64,000 nucleotides of DNA from positions 682,001-746,000 of the forward strand of contig NZ_CP134196.1 of NCBI RefSeq assembly GCF_031585635.1. Reading direction: 5' to 3'. Each line of letters begins with the position of its first letter. Within the stretch, counting starts at the first letter, position 1. Under the pieces are notes generated by a model that ran no database searches, was not told the DNA's origin, and saw nothing but the letters and a program-made list of their open reading frames with translations. This document shows, piece by piece, positions 8,884 through 18,008 of the stretch. A program made the translations under genes and the position numbers. Origin of the DNA: Paraburkholderia sp. FT54. Its GTDB lineage: Bacteria; Pseudomonadota; Gammaproteobacteria; Burkholderiales; Burkholderiaceae.

Positions 8884-9810
8884 ATGCCTAACGTGCCTTC
8901 CCAGAACTGGGGCCTCGAACAGATCGTCGCCGACCTGCGTGCATCACGCGAAGAATTGCATCGCACGCGGCATCCGCTCGGCATTCGTGAGCTGCCGTCG
9001 CGCGAGGCAGTGGTCAACATCGTCGCCGGCCTGCGCGCGGCGCTGTTTCCCACGCACTACGGCGCGCCCGATCTGACTGACGAAACCGTCGACTACTACG
9101 TCGGCCATACGCTCGAAAGCACATTGCGTGTGCTCGCGGAGCAGATTCGCCGAGCCTTGCGGTTCTTGCCCGAGTTCGGCGAAACACCCGATGCCGATCT
9201 GCAGGCGCGCGCGTTCGACGTCGCGCGTGAATTCGGCACGCAATTGCCGGGCATTCGCGCGTTGCTGGTCAGCGACATTCAGGCGGCTTTCACCGGCGAT
9301 CCGGCTGCGCAGCACATCACCGAAATTCTGCTTTGCTATCCGGGCGTGTGGGCGATGACACATCATCGGCTCGCGCATGCGCTGCATCGCCTGGGGGTGC
9401 CGTTGCTGGCGCGTTTCATCAACGAGATCGCGCATTCGGCGACCGGCATCGACATTCACCCTGGCGCGACGATCGGGCCGAGCTTCTTTATCGACCACGG
9501 CACGGGTGTCGTGATCGGCGAGACCGCGATCATCGGCGAACGCGTGCGCGTGTATCAGGCCGTGACGCTCGGCGCCAAGAGTTTCGCCGCGGATCTCGAC
9601 GGCACGCTGGTCAAGGGCAACGCGCGCCATCCGATCGTCGAGGACGATGTCGTGATCTATGCCGGCGCGACGATTCTCGGGCGCGTGACGATCGGGCGCG
9701 GCTCGGTGATCGGCGGCAACGTGTGGCTCACACACAGCGTGCCGCCGGGCAGCAGCGTGTCGCAAGGCAAGATCCGCGAAGGCGAGCGTACTGACGAGGG
9801 CCGGCAGTGA
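8884..9810 (+). CDS. cysE: Serine O-acetyltransferase, EpsC/SrpH type
   Basis: 308 residues from the ATG at 8884; a GTG at 8857 in frame is an alternative and neither has a strong ribosome site. The C-terminal half has left-handed beta-helix hexapeptide repeats and the motif HPGATIGPSFFIDHGTGVVI with the catalytic His and Asp. The enzyme transfers acetyl from acetyl-CoA to L-serine, giving O-acetylserine for cysteine synthesis. The long N-terminal helical domain and overall length match the EpsC/SrpH class, not the roughly 270-residue E. coli CysE. It is not clustered with other sulfur genes. Confidence 0.9.
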   Translation: MPNVPSQNWGLEQIVADLRASREELHRTRHPLGIRELPSREAVVNIVAGLRAALFPTHYGAPDLTDETVDYYVGHTLESTLRVLAEQIRRALRFLPEFGETPDADLQARAFDVAREFGTQLPGIRALLVSDIQAAFTGDPAAQHITEILLCYPGVWAMTHHRLAHALHRLGVPLLARFINEIAHSATGIDIHPGATIGPSFFIDHGTGVVIGETAIIGERVRVYQAVTLGAKSFAADLDGTLVKGNARHPIVEDDVVIYAGATILGRVTIGRGSVIGGNVWLTHSVPPGSSVSQGKIREGERTDEGRQ

Positions 9811-9875
9811 TACGCGGCTTCGTCCGCGCAGCTTCGCGTGTCCTGATGCGCGAACTTCTCTTTCGCTGTTGAGCG

Positions 9876-10703
9876 ATGACCATCCCGCGCGGCCGCGTTC
9901 ACATGCCTCGCTGCGCGATTGCCGGCGTCGAAGCGACCGTGGCCGAAACGGCGCATGTGTTTCCGCGTCATTCGCACGATCGGTTCGGCGTCGGTGTGAT
10001 GGTCAGCGGCGGGCATCGGTCGGCGAGTGGACGCGGGCTCGTCGAAGCGCGCGTCAACGACGCGATCATGGTCAATCCCGGCGAAGTCCACGACGGCAGT
10101 CCGCTCGATGAGCGCGGCCGCGCGTGGCGCATGTTGTATTTCGAACCGTCGATGTTCGTCACCGCCGCGAGTGAACTGACCGGCGCGGCGGCGCGCGAGA
10201 TCGAACTCACGCGGCCGGTGGCGCGCGATTCTTTGCTGAAGCGTTTGTTCGAGCGGCTCTTCGACGTCGCGGTGAAAGTGCCTTGCCTGCCGGACGATCT
10301 GGCGCGCGAGGAGGCGTTGCTCGAACTGCTCGGGCATCTCGTCCGCGTGCATGCGGGCCGGCCAATACGAACGTGGTCGGCTCGCGCATTGGGTCCGATT
10401 GCGCGAGCGAAAGCACGCATCGACGATGATCCTTCCTCTGCGCTCACGCTGGCGGATCTCGCCGCCGATGCCGGCATGAGCCGGTTCCAGCTGTTGCGTG
10501 GCTTCGCGCATGAAATGGGATTGCCGCCGCATGCCTACAGAATGCAGCGTCGCGTGGTGCTCGCGAGGCAGTGGATCGCGCAGGGCGCGACGCTTGCGGA
10601 TGCGGCGGCCGCAGCGGGCTTTGCCGATCAGAGTCACATGACGCGAGCATTCGTGCGCCTGCTCGGCGTGACGCCCGCGAACTACGCGGCCGCGCGGCGG
10701 TGA
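9876..10703 (+). CDS. AraC family transcriptional regulator
   Basis: 275 residues. The N-terminal 150 residues form a cupin-like ligand domain (HVFPRHSHDRFGVGVMVSG and NPGEVHDG). The C-terminal 100 residues hold two helix-turn-helix units, seen as LTLADLAADAGMSRFQLLRGF and LADAAAAAGFADQSHMTRAF. It is a DNA-binding activator with an unidentified small-molecule effector. It lies alone, tail-to-tail with the membrane protein gene on the other strand, so the target is not apparent. Confidence 0.9.
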   Translation: MTIPRGRVHMPRCAIAGVEATVAETAHVFPRHSHDRFGVGVMVSGGHRSASGRGLVEARVNDAIMVNPGEVHDGSPLDERGRAWRMLYFEPSMFVTAASELTGAAAREIELTRPVARDSLLKRLFERLFDVAVKVPCLPDDLAREEALLELLGHLVRVHAGRPIRTWSARALGPIARAKARIDDDPSSALTLADLAADAGMSRFQLLRGFAHEMGLPPHAYRMQRRVVLARQWIAQGATLADAAAAAGFADQSHMTRAFVRLLGVTPANYAAARR

Positions 10704-10706
10704 CGG

Positions 10707-11222
10707 TTATCCGATTCGAAAATGCTGCAGCAAAGCAGCGCCATGCACGCCATGCAACCAGACGTGTTGCCCGATAAACCACGCCGCCGCCCACGAAGCC
10801 GCCACCACGATCAGATCGCAGTGCCCGCTATTCCAGAGATGCAACGAATGCCTGCCGGCAATCCACGGCACGCCTAATGGATTCGGCCAATCGGCGAACA
10901 GATGCATCAGGCCGCCGCAGGCAAATCCGAACGCCGGCGCGGCATAGACCGAATGCCCGAGCCAGTGAAACGACACCGCGAGCAACGCGAGCCATCCCAC
11001 GCCCCAATGCGTCAGCGTGCGATGCGTGATCCACAGACGCCGCGCGCGCGACCACCAGGCGACTTCGAGCCAGTCCGGCGCCGTACTCCCTGCGACGCCG
11101 GTGATGAAACTCAACAGCACGCCGAGATGAAATGAGCCGCCGCCGCCAATGCGCGCGACGATCGCCGCCGCGATGACGCCGGCCGCAAAACCGGTAGCGT
11201 GATGTGCTTTGCTGGATGCCAT
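10707..11222 (-). CDS. YdjM-like membrane-bound metal-dependent hydrolase family protein
   Basis: 171 residues with four or five hydrophobic segments. Conserved His/Asp positions typical of the YdjM/DUF457 group are visible: AHHATGF at the N-terminus, APDWLE near residue 48, HRTLTHW near residues 67-73, and HLFADWPNPLG near residues 107-117. The family is annotated as inner-membrane metal-dependent hydrolase, but its physiological substrate is not known. It ends three bases from the AraC regulator stop (convergent) and appears monocistronic. Confidence 0.8.
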   Translation of the reverse strand: MASSKAHHATGFAAGVIAAAIVARIGGGGSFHLGVLLSFITGVAGSTAPDWLEVAWWSRARRLWITHRTLTHWGVGWLALLAVSFHWLGHSVYAAPAFGFACGGLMHLFADWPNPLGVPWIAGRHSLHLWNSGHCDLIVVAASWAAAWFIGQHVWLHGVHGAALLQHFRIG

Positions 11223-11285
11223 CGAAACTCGCGGCGGAGCGCCGCATCAGGAACAAAGGGCGGCTATGTTCGCAGATGAGCGGAT

Positions 11286-11325
11286 AAAAAAATAGCCGAC
11301 ACGCGAGTTAAAAAATCGCGTGTCG
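11286..11325 (-). terminator. Intrinsic terminator of the lipoprotein gene
   Basis: A 10-bp perfect stem pairs CGACACGCGA (11297-11306) with TCGCGTGTCG (11316-11325) around an A-rich loop. On the minus strand it is followed by GGCTA and seven T, a good rho-independent terminator for the gene at 11362-11715. Confidence 0.8.
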
Positions 11326-11361
11326 ACATGGCCCTTCAAAACGCCAGCGTGTGACCGAAGC

Positions 11362-11715
11362 TCAGGTCGCGCAGCGTGCAATATCGAAGCGCATTTCCGG
11401 TTCCGGCGGATCGTCCGGCGCGTTCGCGGGATGCATCACCTTGATGATCGAGCCTGCGTTCGACGGCGTCAGCGTGACGAAATACGAGTTGTTCGAATCC
11501 GGGCCGACGGCGATCTCCGTCGCGCTGCCGACGCGCGACGTACGCACCCGTGACAAATGGCTTTCTAGGCAATCGGCGATATAGGCAGGGGCGCGTTGCG
11601 AAGACACGTAGATCATGGGCAGGGACGCGTCGCGGGCGGGGCCGCTGGAAGAACCGCAAGCGGCGAGAGCAGCGAGCGCGGCAGCAGCGGGGGCAAGCAG
11701 GAGAAGTCTTTTCAT
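11362..11715 (-). CDS. Small predicted lipoprotein
   Basis: 117 residues. The start at 11715 was chosen because it gives a lipoprotein signal peptide, MKRLLLLAPAAAALAALAAC, with lipobox LAAC and lipidated Cys20. After a Ser/Gly-rich linker the mature part (about 90 residues) has two more Cys (CLESH near residue 49 and the C-terminal ARCAT), possibly a disulfide. The series ending GSIIKVMHPANAPDDPPEP suggests a compact beta domain. I do not recognise the family; an outer-membrane-anchored periplasmic protein is likely. Confidence 0.75.
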   Translation of the reverse strand: MKRLLLLAPAAAALAALAACGSSSGPARDASLPMIYVSSQRAPAYIADCLESHLSRVRTSRVGSATEIAVGPDSNNSYFVTLTPSNAGSIIKVMHPANAPDDPPEPEMRFDIARCAT

Positions 11716-11944
11716 GGTCCGATCGTCGGCGTCCCCGGTCGTACGCGGGAACTTGAGGCGCGGGCGAAGCGCAACGCGATGCGGCGCAACGTCATGCTTC
11801 GCGACGAAGCCGCCGTTCAACCGCAACGACATCGCGATGTTGCGACGTTGCGGCAAGGAAGGCAGCCGCGCTCAGTATACCCACCGTGCATGCGCGTCGT
11901 CACTATCCGCGAACGTCGGCGTTGTGTCCAAACGTAAAGGCCAT

Positions 11945-11981
11945 AAAAAACCCGCGACGTGATCGCGTCACGCGCGGGTTT
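11945..11981 (-). terminator. Intrinsic terminator of the porin gene
   Basis: AAACCCGCG at 11948-11956 pairs with CGCGGGTTT at 11973-11981, with further partial pairing inside the loop. On the minus strand the stem is followed by a run of six T. It lies about 50 bases past the porin stop codon. Confidence 0.8.
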
Positions 11982-12029
11982 GTCCGCAGAGCGAATCGAT
12001 ACATTCGATTCGCAAGTATCACCTGAAAC

Positions 12030-13181
12030 CTAGAAGCGGTGACGCAGGCCGACGGCCGCTGCGAGCTGATTGCCGGTCGACGAAGGCGCCAGCGTGTTGA
12101 TCGACGCGACGTTCGCGCCGAAGTTGCCGAGTTCGCCCGATGCATGCTGGTACACGCCTTCCACATACACGTCAGTACGCTTGCTCAGCGAGTAGTCGCC
12201 TTGCAGCGACACCGTGTGCCACTTCGGATCGCCCGAACCGTTCGAGCCGGACATCTTGCCGTCGGTGAACGTGTACGCGGCGGCGAGGCTCAGTGCCGGC
12301 GTCAGCGCATACTTGCCGTTCAGTTCGTAGTTATCCAGATGCAGGTTGGTGCCCGCGATGCCGGGCAACGTCGCGCCGCCGACGTCCACGCCGGTGATGC
12401 CGTCCAGTTGCGTATGCGTGTAGACGAAGCCGGCCGTTGCCGGGCCGTACGTGTAGTTGATGCCGGCGCCGTACGTGCGTTGCAGTTGGGCTGCGATCTC
12501 CGCGGTGCCGTCGCCTTGCGACACAGCGCCGCTCAGGTTCGAACTGCCCGAATTGTTCAGTTGCAGGTAAGCCGCGGCCACGCTCAACGGACCGTTGTCA
12601 TACGAAGCGCCGGCGCTCCACGCGCGATTGTTCGAGAACTGGCCGGCCGAGTTGCTGAAGCCGTACAGGCCGCCGAACTTGAGGCCCGCGTAATTCGCAC
12701 TGGTGTACTTCACGGCGTTCTTGATCGAGAACGAGTTGTCGAGGTTGTCGTTGTCGAACGGGTGGGCCGCGAGATTGTTGCCATAGCCTCCGCCGGCTTC
12801 GGACAGCGGCGCCAGGTAGTCGACCACCGAGTCGTATTGACGGCCGAGCGTCAGCGCACCGTACTGATCACTCTTCAGACCGACGAAAGCCTGACGATTG
12901 AACATCGTGCTGCTTTCCGTGTCCTTACCGCTATTCAGGTTGAAGCCGTTTTCCAACGTGAAGATCGCATGCAGACCACCACCGAGGTCTTCGCTGCCGC
13001 GCAGACCGAAGTAGGTGTTCGACACCGAGCCGCTGCTTTGTTGCCAGTTGCTATGGCCGCCCTGGTTGTTCGAATAGACGAGACCTGCGTCGAGCGTGCC
13101 GTACAGGGTCACGCTGCTTTGTGCGTGAGCGCTGATGGCAACGGCGCCGAGGAGGCCTGCTGCGATGAGGGTTTTTCTCAT
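12030..13181 (-). CDS. Gram-negative trimeric porin (OmpC-type, Burkholderia family)
   Basis: 383 residues from the ATG at 13181; the open frame extends upstream but only this start gives the signal peptide MRKTLIAAGLLGAVAISAHA, cleaved before QSSVTLYG. That mature N-terminus and the C-terminal RHRF with terminal Phe, the outer-membrane assembly signal, are hallmarks of betaproteobacterial porins. Alternating beta-strands and the PEFG-like constriction loop segment are typical of a 16-stranded barrel. It forms a general diffusion channel for small solutes. It is monocistronic, with its own terminator and a long upstream region, as expected for a strongly regulated porin. Confidence 0.93.
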   Translation of the reverse strand: MRKTLIAAGLLGAVAISAHAQSSVTLYGTLDAGLVYSNNQGGHSNWQQSSGSVSNTYFGLRGSEDLGGGLHAIFTLENGFNLNSGKDTESSTMFNRQAFVGLKSDQYGALTLGRQYDSVVDYLAPLSEAGGGYGNNLAAHPFDNDNLDNSFSIKNAVKYTSANYAGLKFGGLYGFSNSAGQFSNNRAWSAGASYDNGPLSVAAAYLQLNNSGSSNLSGAVSQGDGTAEIAAQLQRTYGAGINYTYGPATAGFVYTHTQLDGITGVDVGGATLPGIAGTNLHLDNYELNGKYALTPALSLAAAYTFTDGKMSGSNGSGDPKWHTVSLQGDYSLSKRTDVYVEGVYQHASGELGNFGANVASINTLAPSSTGNQLAAAVGLRHRF

Positions 13182-13809
13182 GGTTAGATAACTCCGAAAC
13201 AGTGCATGGGGAATCGCATACCAGTGCTCACCGCCGATTGCGCCGGCGGGCTGACGATCCGCTGCGAAGTGTATTCCTGCTATTCGGATCTTGACTCGCA
13301 TGTGACGCAACAATGAATTTTCGAATTCGGAATGGCAAATAGGTAATTGGGTAAGTGCGGATAAATAAAGAGAAAATCTGTTTGGCTGGAATTCATGGAT
13401 GTCTGTCAATCCCTGCGTTGTTGCCGGATCGCGACGATCCGCCGCAAGTCATATCTGGTAAGGGTTGGCGGCTGTTTAGAGGTTCACCGGGATTCAGTCA
13501 GTTTTCTGCAACGCACTCTTCCCATTCACGATATCTATCCTCTTGAGTTACGGTTCTACAATTCGCCTTGCACCTCGACCAGGGTGTCTTTTTCATCTTT
13601 TATACGCGGCCCTCGGGCCGCGTTTTTTTTATGTTATTTTCCTAATTGATTTATAAGTTCCCGAGAATAAGGAAACAGATTATTTCGATTAATGAGACGC
13701 TCGCCCTGGCTTGTCCGTTCGTCAGAGGGACGCATTCGCCCTGCACGGGGCGGGTAGAATCGCATGCTTGAGATGTGTTTCCGCCCCCGCGAACGTGAGT
13801 GAACCTGTC
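13182..13809. other. 628-base intergenic region between divergent porin and hypothetical genes
   Basis: No protein-coding gene is supported. The left part, next to the porin start, is AT-richer than its surroundings and must hold the porin promoter, although I could not fix one convincing -35/-10 pair. The middle part ends in a strong plus-strand terminator at 13605-13630 that follows no recognised gene. From 13631 to about 13700 the DNA is AT-rich (TTGATTTATAAG) and may carry the promoter of the gene at 13810. Confidence 0.5.
13605..13630 (+). terminator. Orphan strong intrinsic terminator
   Basis: CGCGGCCC at 13605-13612 pairs with GGGCCGCG at 13615-13622 and is followed by eight or more T. 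No plus-strand open reading frame of a credible gene ends just before it; the nearest plus-strand gene upstream ends at 10703. It may therefore end a small non-coding RNA from the 13400-13600 stretch. Confidence 0.75.
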
Positions 13810-14346
13810 ATGACCGATACACCCCTTCCATCGTCCGACACCGCTGAAGATTTCACGACGGAAGGCTCGTCCGAACCGGGCGAAACCGTGCACGAAGCAC
13901 GCCTGTGGCGCGACGACGGCTGGACCGCGCGCGTCATCAAGAATGAAGACGACGAAGGCTGGGCCGTCGAAATGATCAAAGACGGCGAAGCGGAACCCGC
14001 GCTCGTCGGCCCGTGGACGATGGGTCGCAACAAGAAGGATCCGAAGCCGCTGGACACGTCGGCGTTCAATACGCTGGTGAAGACCGCGTCTGAAGTGCTG
14101 CGGCGCCATGAGCAGCAACTGCGCGCACAACTCCATAAGGAAGTGCGGGTGGCGAGCGCGAACGGCAACGACGAACTCGACATCACGCTCGACATCGTTC
14201 CCGACGAAGACGAACCGTACGCGTTGCTGACCGCCCTCGACCCGTTCGGCGAACAGCTCGCGCAGGTGCAAGTCGCGGCCAACTTCAAGCTCAGCAAAGC
14301 GAGCGCAGCGGCGTGGGTCGAGAACGAGTTTCGCCGTCCGGGCTAG
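13810..14346 (+). CDS. Hypothetical acidic protein
   Basis: 178 residues from the ATG at 13810, preceded by AACGTGAGTG with only a weak ribosome site; an in-frame upstream extension to 13711 has a different composition. It is acidic and hydrophilic, with no signal or membrane segment. The central part (ARLWRDDGWTARVIKNEDDEG) suggests a small beta domain that repeats once in the C-terminal half (LDITLDIVPDEDEPYALLTAL). I do not recognise a named family, though short proteins of this type are common in Burkholderia. It is isolated from its neighbours. Confidence 0.7.
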   Translation: MTDTPLPSSDTAEDFTTEGSSEPGETVHEARLWRDDGWTARVIKNEDDEGWAVEMIKDGEAEPALVGPWTMGRNKKDPKPLDTSAFNTLVKTASEVLRRHEQQLRAQLHKEVRVASANGNDELDITLDIVPDEDEPYALLTALDPFGEQLAQVQVAANFKLSKASAAAWVENEFRRPG

Positions 14347-14562
14347 AAGCGGATTCCGCTTGCGCTGGCGACAGGAGCCAGCCGGCAGGTTTGCTGGCCA
14401 GCGGATAAGCTCAATATTACTAACGCCTGTCAATATACTTTCACATTCACTTCATAGAATCCTCGCGTCATAGCGGCGCGAGCGTGAACCATGTTGTTTT
14501 GGGTCTGAGTGCGTGCCGGCTGTGCATTCACCCACGCTACCCAAACACTGGATCACGACAAC

Positions 14563-16515
14563 ATGGCAGAACCGCTCGACCTTTCCCGCCGCAAGGCCCT
14601 GAAACTTCTCGTGGGCGCGCCCATGCTGCCGCTCGGCGGACTCGCCACGGCCTCGATGCTGACCGCTTGCGGCGGCAGCGACGAGTTGGCGACGCCGGTC
14701 AAACCGGTCGCGAACTTCGTCTCGGCGGCCTTCGCCAGCATGGCCGCGCCGACGCTGGCCGACCCCGCCGCCATGGCGAAGACCACGGTCGGCTCGACCT
14801 TGACGGTGCAACTGAGCGACGGCAGCAGCCGCGCGTTCAAGCTGGCCTACCAGCCGTTCTTCGTCACCGGCGACAGCGTACCGAATGTCAAGGGCGGGAC
14901 GATCCTCGCGGGCGGCTATTTCGACATCAACAATCAGCCGATCGTCGATAAGTCGGTGGCGGGCAAGGAGCGCCAGTTCTACTCCGATTGCCCGGACGGC
15001 AGCTCGCTGATCCGTCTCGACAACCCCACGGTGAAGGGCCTCAAGGGCAACGCGGTGTTCGCCGTCGTGCAATTCGAATACGCGACGCGCGATCAGAGTC
15101 TGACGTCGATGTACGGCCAGCTGCCGTCGCCGATCGCCGTACTCACGCTCGATCAGGATCCCGCCACCGGCAAGCTCACGCTAGCGGGTTATTCCAACGT
15201 CGATACGTCGAAGGCGCATGGTTTGTGGATCACCTGCGGCGCGAGCCTGTCGCCGTGGAACACGCATTTGTCGAGCGAAGAGTACGAGCCGGATGCCACC
15301 ACGATCAGCAGCAACAGTCAGTTCAAGGGCTTCAGCCGCAGCCTGTATGGCGATGAAACCACCGCGAACCCGTATCACTATGGCCATCTGCCGGAGGTCA
15401 CCGTCAACCCGGACGGCACGGGCACGATCAAGAAGCACTATTGCCTCGGCCGCATCTCGCACGAACTGATTCAGGTGATGCCGGACAAGCGCACCGTCCT
15501 CATGGGCGACGACGCGACCAACGGCGGCCTGTTCATGTTCATCGCGGATCGCGAAGCCGATCTCTCGGCGAGCACGCTGTATGTCGCGAAGTGGACGCAG
15601 GTGTCCGCGAGCGGCGCGGGCGCCGCGACGCTGTCATGGATCAGGCTGGGCCATGCGAGCAGCGACGAAATCGAGGCGCTCGCCAGCCAGCTGCGCGCAA
15701 GCGACATCATGGACGTCGCGACCAAAGATCCGCTCGATCCGGCCTACACGAAGATCAACTACAACGGCACTTTCAACTGGGTGCGCATCAAGCCCGGCAT
15801 GACGCAGGCGGCGACGTTCCTCGAGACGCATCGCTATGCGGCGCTGACCGGCGGCAGCATGGGCTTCACGAAACTCGAAGGCACGACGGTCAATATCAAG
15901 GACAAGGTGCTGTATTCGGCGATGTCGCGCATCGAGAAGTCGATGGTGCGCGGCAACGCCGCGTCCACCGACGTGGCCGTCGACAAGACCATCAACGCCG
16001 GCGCGGTCTACGCGCTGAACCTGAAGGGCGGCCAGCGCGACCGCGGCGGCGCCGCGATCGACAGCGAATGGGTGCCGGTGGACATGGCCGCGCCGGCGGC
16101 GCTGGTCGGCGAGGACCTGTCGGCGGCCGATGCGCTAGGCAACACGGCCAATCCCGAGCGCATCGCGAACCCGGACAACCTCAAGTTCTCGGAGAAGCTG
16201 CGCACGCTCTTTATCGGCGAGGACAGCAGCATGCACGTGAACAACTTCCTATGGGCGTACAACGTCGACACGAAGACGCTCGCGCGCGTGCTCTCGTGTC
16301 CGGCGGGCGCCGAGTCGACGGGCCTGCATGCGGTCGACGAAATCAACGGCTGGACTTACGTGATGAGCAACTTTCAGCACGTCGGCGATTGGGAAAGTCC
16401 GTTGCACGACAAGATCAAATCGACGCTCGATCCGCTCGTGCGGGCGAACTACAAGGACCGGTTCGGGGCGACGGTGGGGTATCTGACGGCGGATCCGGCG
16501 GGGATCAGGTTGTAA
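14563..16515 (+). CDS. PhoX family phosphatase (DUF839), Tat-exported lipoprotein
   Basis: 650 residues. The start at 14563 gives a twin-arginine signal, LSRRKALKLLVG (Arg9-Arg10), followed by a lipobox MLTAC with Cys36. The body matches the PhoX/DUF839 family of Ca/Fe-dependent periplasmic phosphatases, with typical segments such as GRISHELIQVMPDKRTVLMGDD and FIGEDSSMHVNNFLWAYNVDT. The family releases phosphate from phosphomonoesters under phosphate limitation; activity of this member is inferred. Tat export fits a protein that folds with its metal cofactor in the cytoplasm. It is a single gene, with no Pho box identified. Confidence 0.88.
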   Translation: MAEPLDLSRRKALKLLVGAPMLPLGGLATASMLTACGGSDELATPVKPVANFVSAAFASMAAPTLADPAAMAKTTVGSTLTVQLSDGSSRAFKLAYQPFFVTGDSVPNVKGGTILAGGYFDINNQPIVDKSVAGKERQFYSDCPDGSSLIRLDNPTVKGLKGNAVFAVVQFEYATRDQSLTSMYGQLPSPIAVLTLDQDPATGKLTLAGYSNVDTSKAHGLWITCGASLSPWNTHLSSEEYEPDATTISSNSQFKGFSRSLYGDETTANPYHYGHLPEVTVNPDGTGTIKKHYCLGRISHELIQVMPDKRTVLMGDDATNGGLFMFIADREADLSASTLYVAKWTQVSASGAGAATLSWIRLGHASSDEIEALASQLRASDIMDVATKDPLDPAYTKINYNGTFNWVRIKPGMTQAATFLETHRYAALTGGSMGFTKLEGTTVNIKDKVLYSAMSRIEKSMVRGNAASTDVAVDKTINAGAVYALNLKGGQRDRGGAAIDSEWVPVDMAAPAALVGEDLSAADALGNTANPERIANPDNLKFSEKLRTLFIGEDSSMHVNNFLWAYNVDTKTLARVLSCPAGAESTGLHAVDEINGWTYVMSNFQHVGDWESPLHDKIKSTLDPLVRANYKDRFGATVGYLTADPAGIRL

Positions 16516-16552
16516 GGGGGTGAACCGGATTCGCGTATGGTTGAGGCGATCC

Positions 16553-16590
16553 GGCCTCAAGAAACAGGTGAGGCCTCACAAGGGGCCTCA
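16553..16590. repeat. Three copies of GGCCTCA after the PhoX gene
   Basis: GGCCTCA occurs at 16553-16559, 16572-16578 and 16584-16590, and the middle copy is part of a perfect 10-bp palindrome, TGAGGCCTCA, at 16569-16578. Copies one and two can pair as a 7-bp hairpin. There is no U-tract, so its role as a terminator is doubtful. Confidence 0.45.
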
Positions 16591-16633
16591 TAAATATCAG
16601 CCATTTCCACAAGCATGGCGACCGCGCGCCGCC

Positions 16634-17068
16634 TCAACTCCGCTTGCAAAAAATCGCCGTGATCAGCGGCGCCACGCGGTGCACGATCGCCGTGCTGCCG
16701 GTGCCGGCAATCGCATTGCGAACTTTGGCCTCGCTGCCGAACACCACGACGCCGTAGGCCGAACGCGCGACCGGCTCGCCGTCGCCGACGCGAAACATGG
16801 GATCGTCCTTTTCGTAGCCGACCACCGCGAACACATGGAAGCCGTATGCGGTCAGATCGGCGCCGGACGTCGGCGAGAAGGCGTTGATCGAATTACTCTC
16901 CACGCGCGTGGGCTTCGGGTCGATCATCTGTTGCTGAGCGAGGTCGGCGATGAACTGATGGCCGCTTTCATTGCAGGCGAGCGGCGCGTCGAGCGCGGTG
17001 GCGTAACTGGCGAGCGGCAGCGCGGCGGCCGCCAGAGCAGGGAGTGCAGACGAAAGAAAGCGTTTCAT
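16634..17068 (-). CDS. Secreted hypothetical protein
   Basis: 144 residues from the ATG at 17068, which gives a Sec signal peptide (MKRFLSSALPALAAAALPLA, cleavage likely after SYA). The open frame continues upstream to 17428 but that part runs into the promoter region of the divergent operon and has no ribosome site. The mature protein of about 120 residues contains two Cys (ACNESGH near the N-terminus and IFCKRS at the end), probably one disulfide. Family unknown. It is divergent from the lipid-type operon starting at 17307, and the two may share a control region. Confidence 0.75.
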   Translation of the reverse strand: MKRFLSSALPALAAAALPLASYATALDAPLACNESGHQFIADLAQQQMIDPKPTRVESNSINAFSPTSGADLTAYGFHVFAVVGYEKDDPMFRVGDGEPVARSAYGVVVFGSEAKVRNAIAGTGSTAIVHRVAPLITAIFCKRS

Positions 17069-17306
17069 AAGCGTGGACGGCCACCTGATTCGATGTAGTG
17101 TGTTCGCAACGGGCGGTGGCGCGATCTCGAGACCCGCAAAGACGTTGCGCATCAAAATCTCCCGCTTGACAGGCGCAACTGATTTGCACTTTATCGCGAT
17201 TCGGCAAATCTTGCTGTGCAGCCAGCACAGATCGGCAACGAACGAAGCGTAAAGAAACGTACAGTATGAAAGCAATCTTTTGCGATCCCGTATATATTTC
17301 CGGGTT

Positions 17307-18008
17307 ATGAATTCGCGACCCCAACCTCCAATTAACGTTCCGCCGCCCAGAACATGGGACGCGCGGCTCGCCCGCCGCCTCGTGACTCCGCTCGTGGATA
17401 CGTGGGTCACACCGAACCATCTGACCACGCTGCGCCTCTTGATCGGGCTGGCAGGCGCGCTGTGCCTCGCTCATGGCCAATTCGCGTGGGCCAATGCCGG
17501 CGCCTTCCTGATCGTGCTGTCGAACTTCGTCGACCATACAGATGGCGAACTCGCGCGCATCGGCGGAAAGTCGAGCCGGATCGGTCATTTTTACGACCTC
17601 GCTTGCGATGCGCTCGTCACCGTCATGTTGTTCGTCGGCATGGGCGTGGGAGCGGGCGCTACGCACATCGCCGGATTGAAATTCGCGCCGGGCGTGCTCG
17701 GCGCCGTAGCCGGCGTGGCGATCGCGCTGATTTTCTTCCTGCGCATGCGCATCGAGGAAATGGCCGGCAAGGCGGGCACCAAGCAGGCATCCGTCGGCGG
17801 TTTCGAAACGGAAGACGTGTTGTATCTGTTGCCGATCGTCACGCTGACGAGCGTCGTGCTGCCCTTCGTCGTGATCGCGTCGATCGGCGCGCCGCTTTTC
17901 GCTGTTTGGGTGGTGGTCGACTACTGGCGCGCTGCGCGCCGTGCCGCTCGCCCCGCGCCCGTTGCCGCCGGGACCTCCGAAACCCGTCAAGTGTGGGCCA
18001 GCGAATGA
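17307..18008 (+). CDS. CDP-alcohol phosphatidyltransferase family protein
   Basis: 233 residues. The full family signature D-G-x2-A-R-x8-G-x3-D-x3-D is present from Asp79 to Asp101 (DGELAR, then G93, D97, D101), inside a protein with about six membrane segments. The family joins a CDP-activated alcohol to a second alcohol with release of CMP, as in phospholipid headgroup transfer. First gene of a four-gene operon; its stop overlaps the next start (ATGA). A cytidylyltransferase-like gene at the end of the same operon could supply the CDP substrate. The headgroup is unknown; PgsA, PssA and Pcs-type functions are less likely from context. Confidence 0.87.
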   Translation: MNSRPQPPINVPPPRTWDARLARRLVTPLVDTWVTPNHLTTLRLLIGLAGALCLAHGQFAWANAGAFLIVLSNFVDHTDGELARIGGKSSRIGHFYDLACDALVTVMLFVGMGVGAGATHIAGLKFAPGVLGAVAGVAIALIFFLRMRIEEMAGKAGTKQASVGGFETEDVLYLLPIVTLTSVVLPFVVIASIGAPLFAVWVVVDYWRAARRAARPAPVAAGTSETRQVWASE

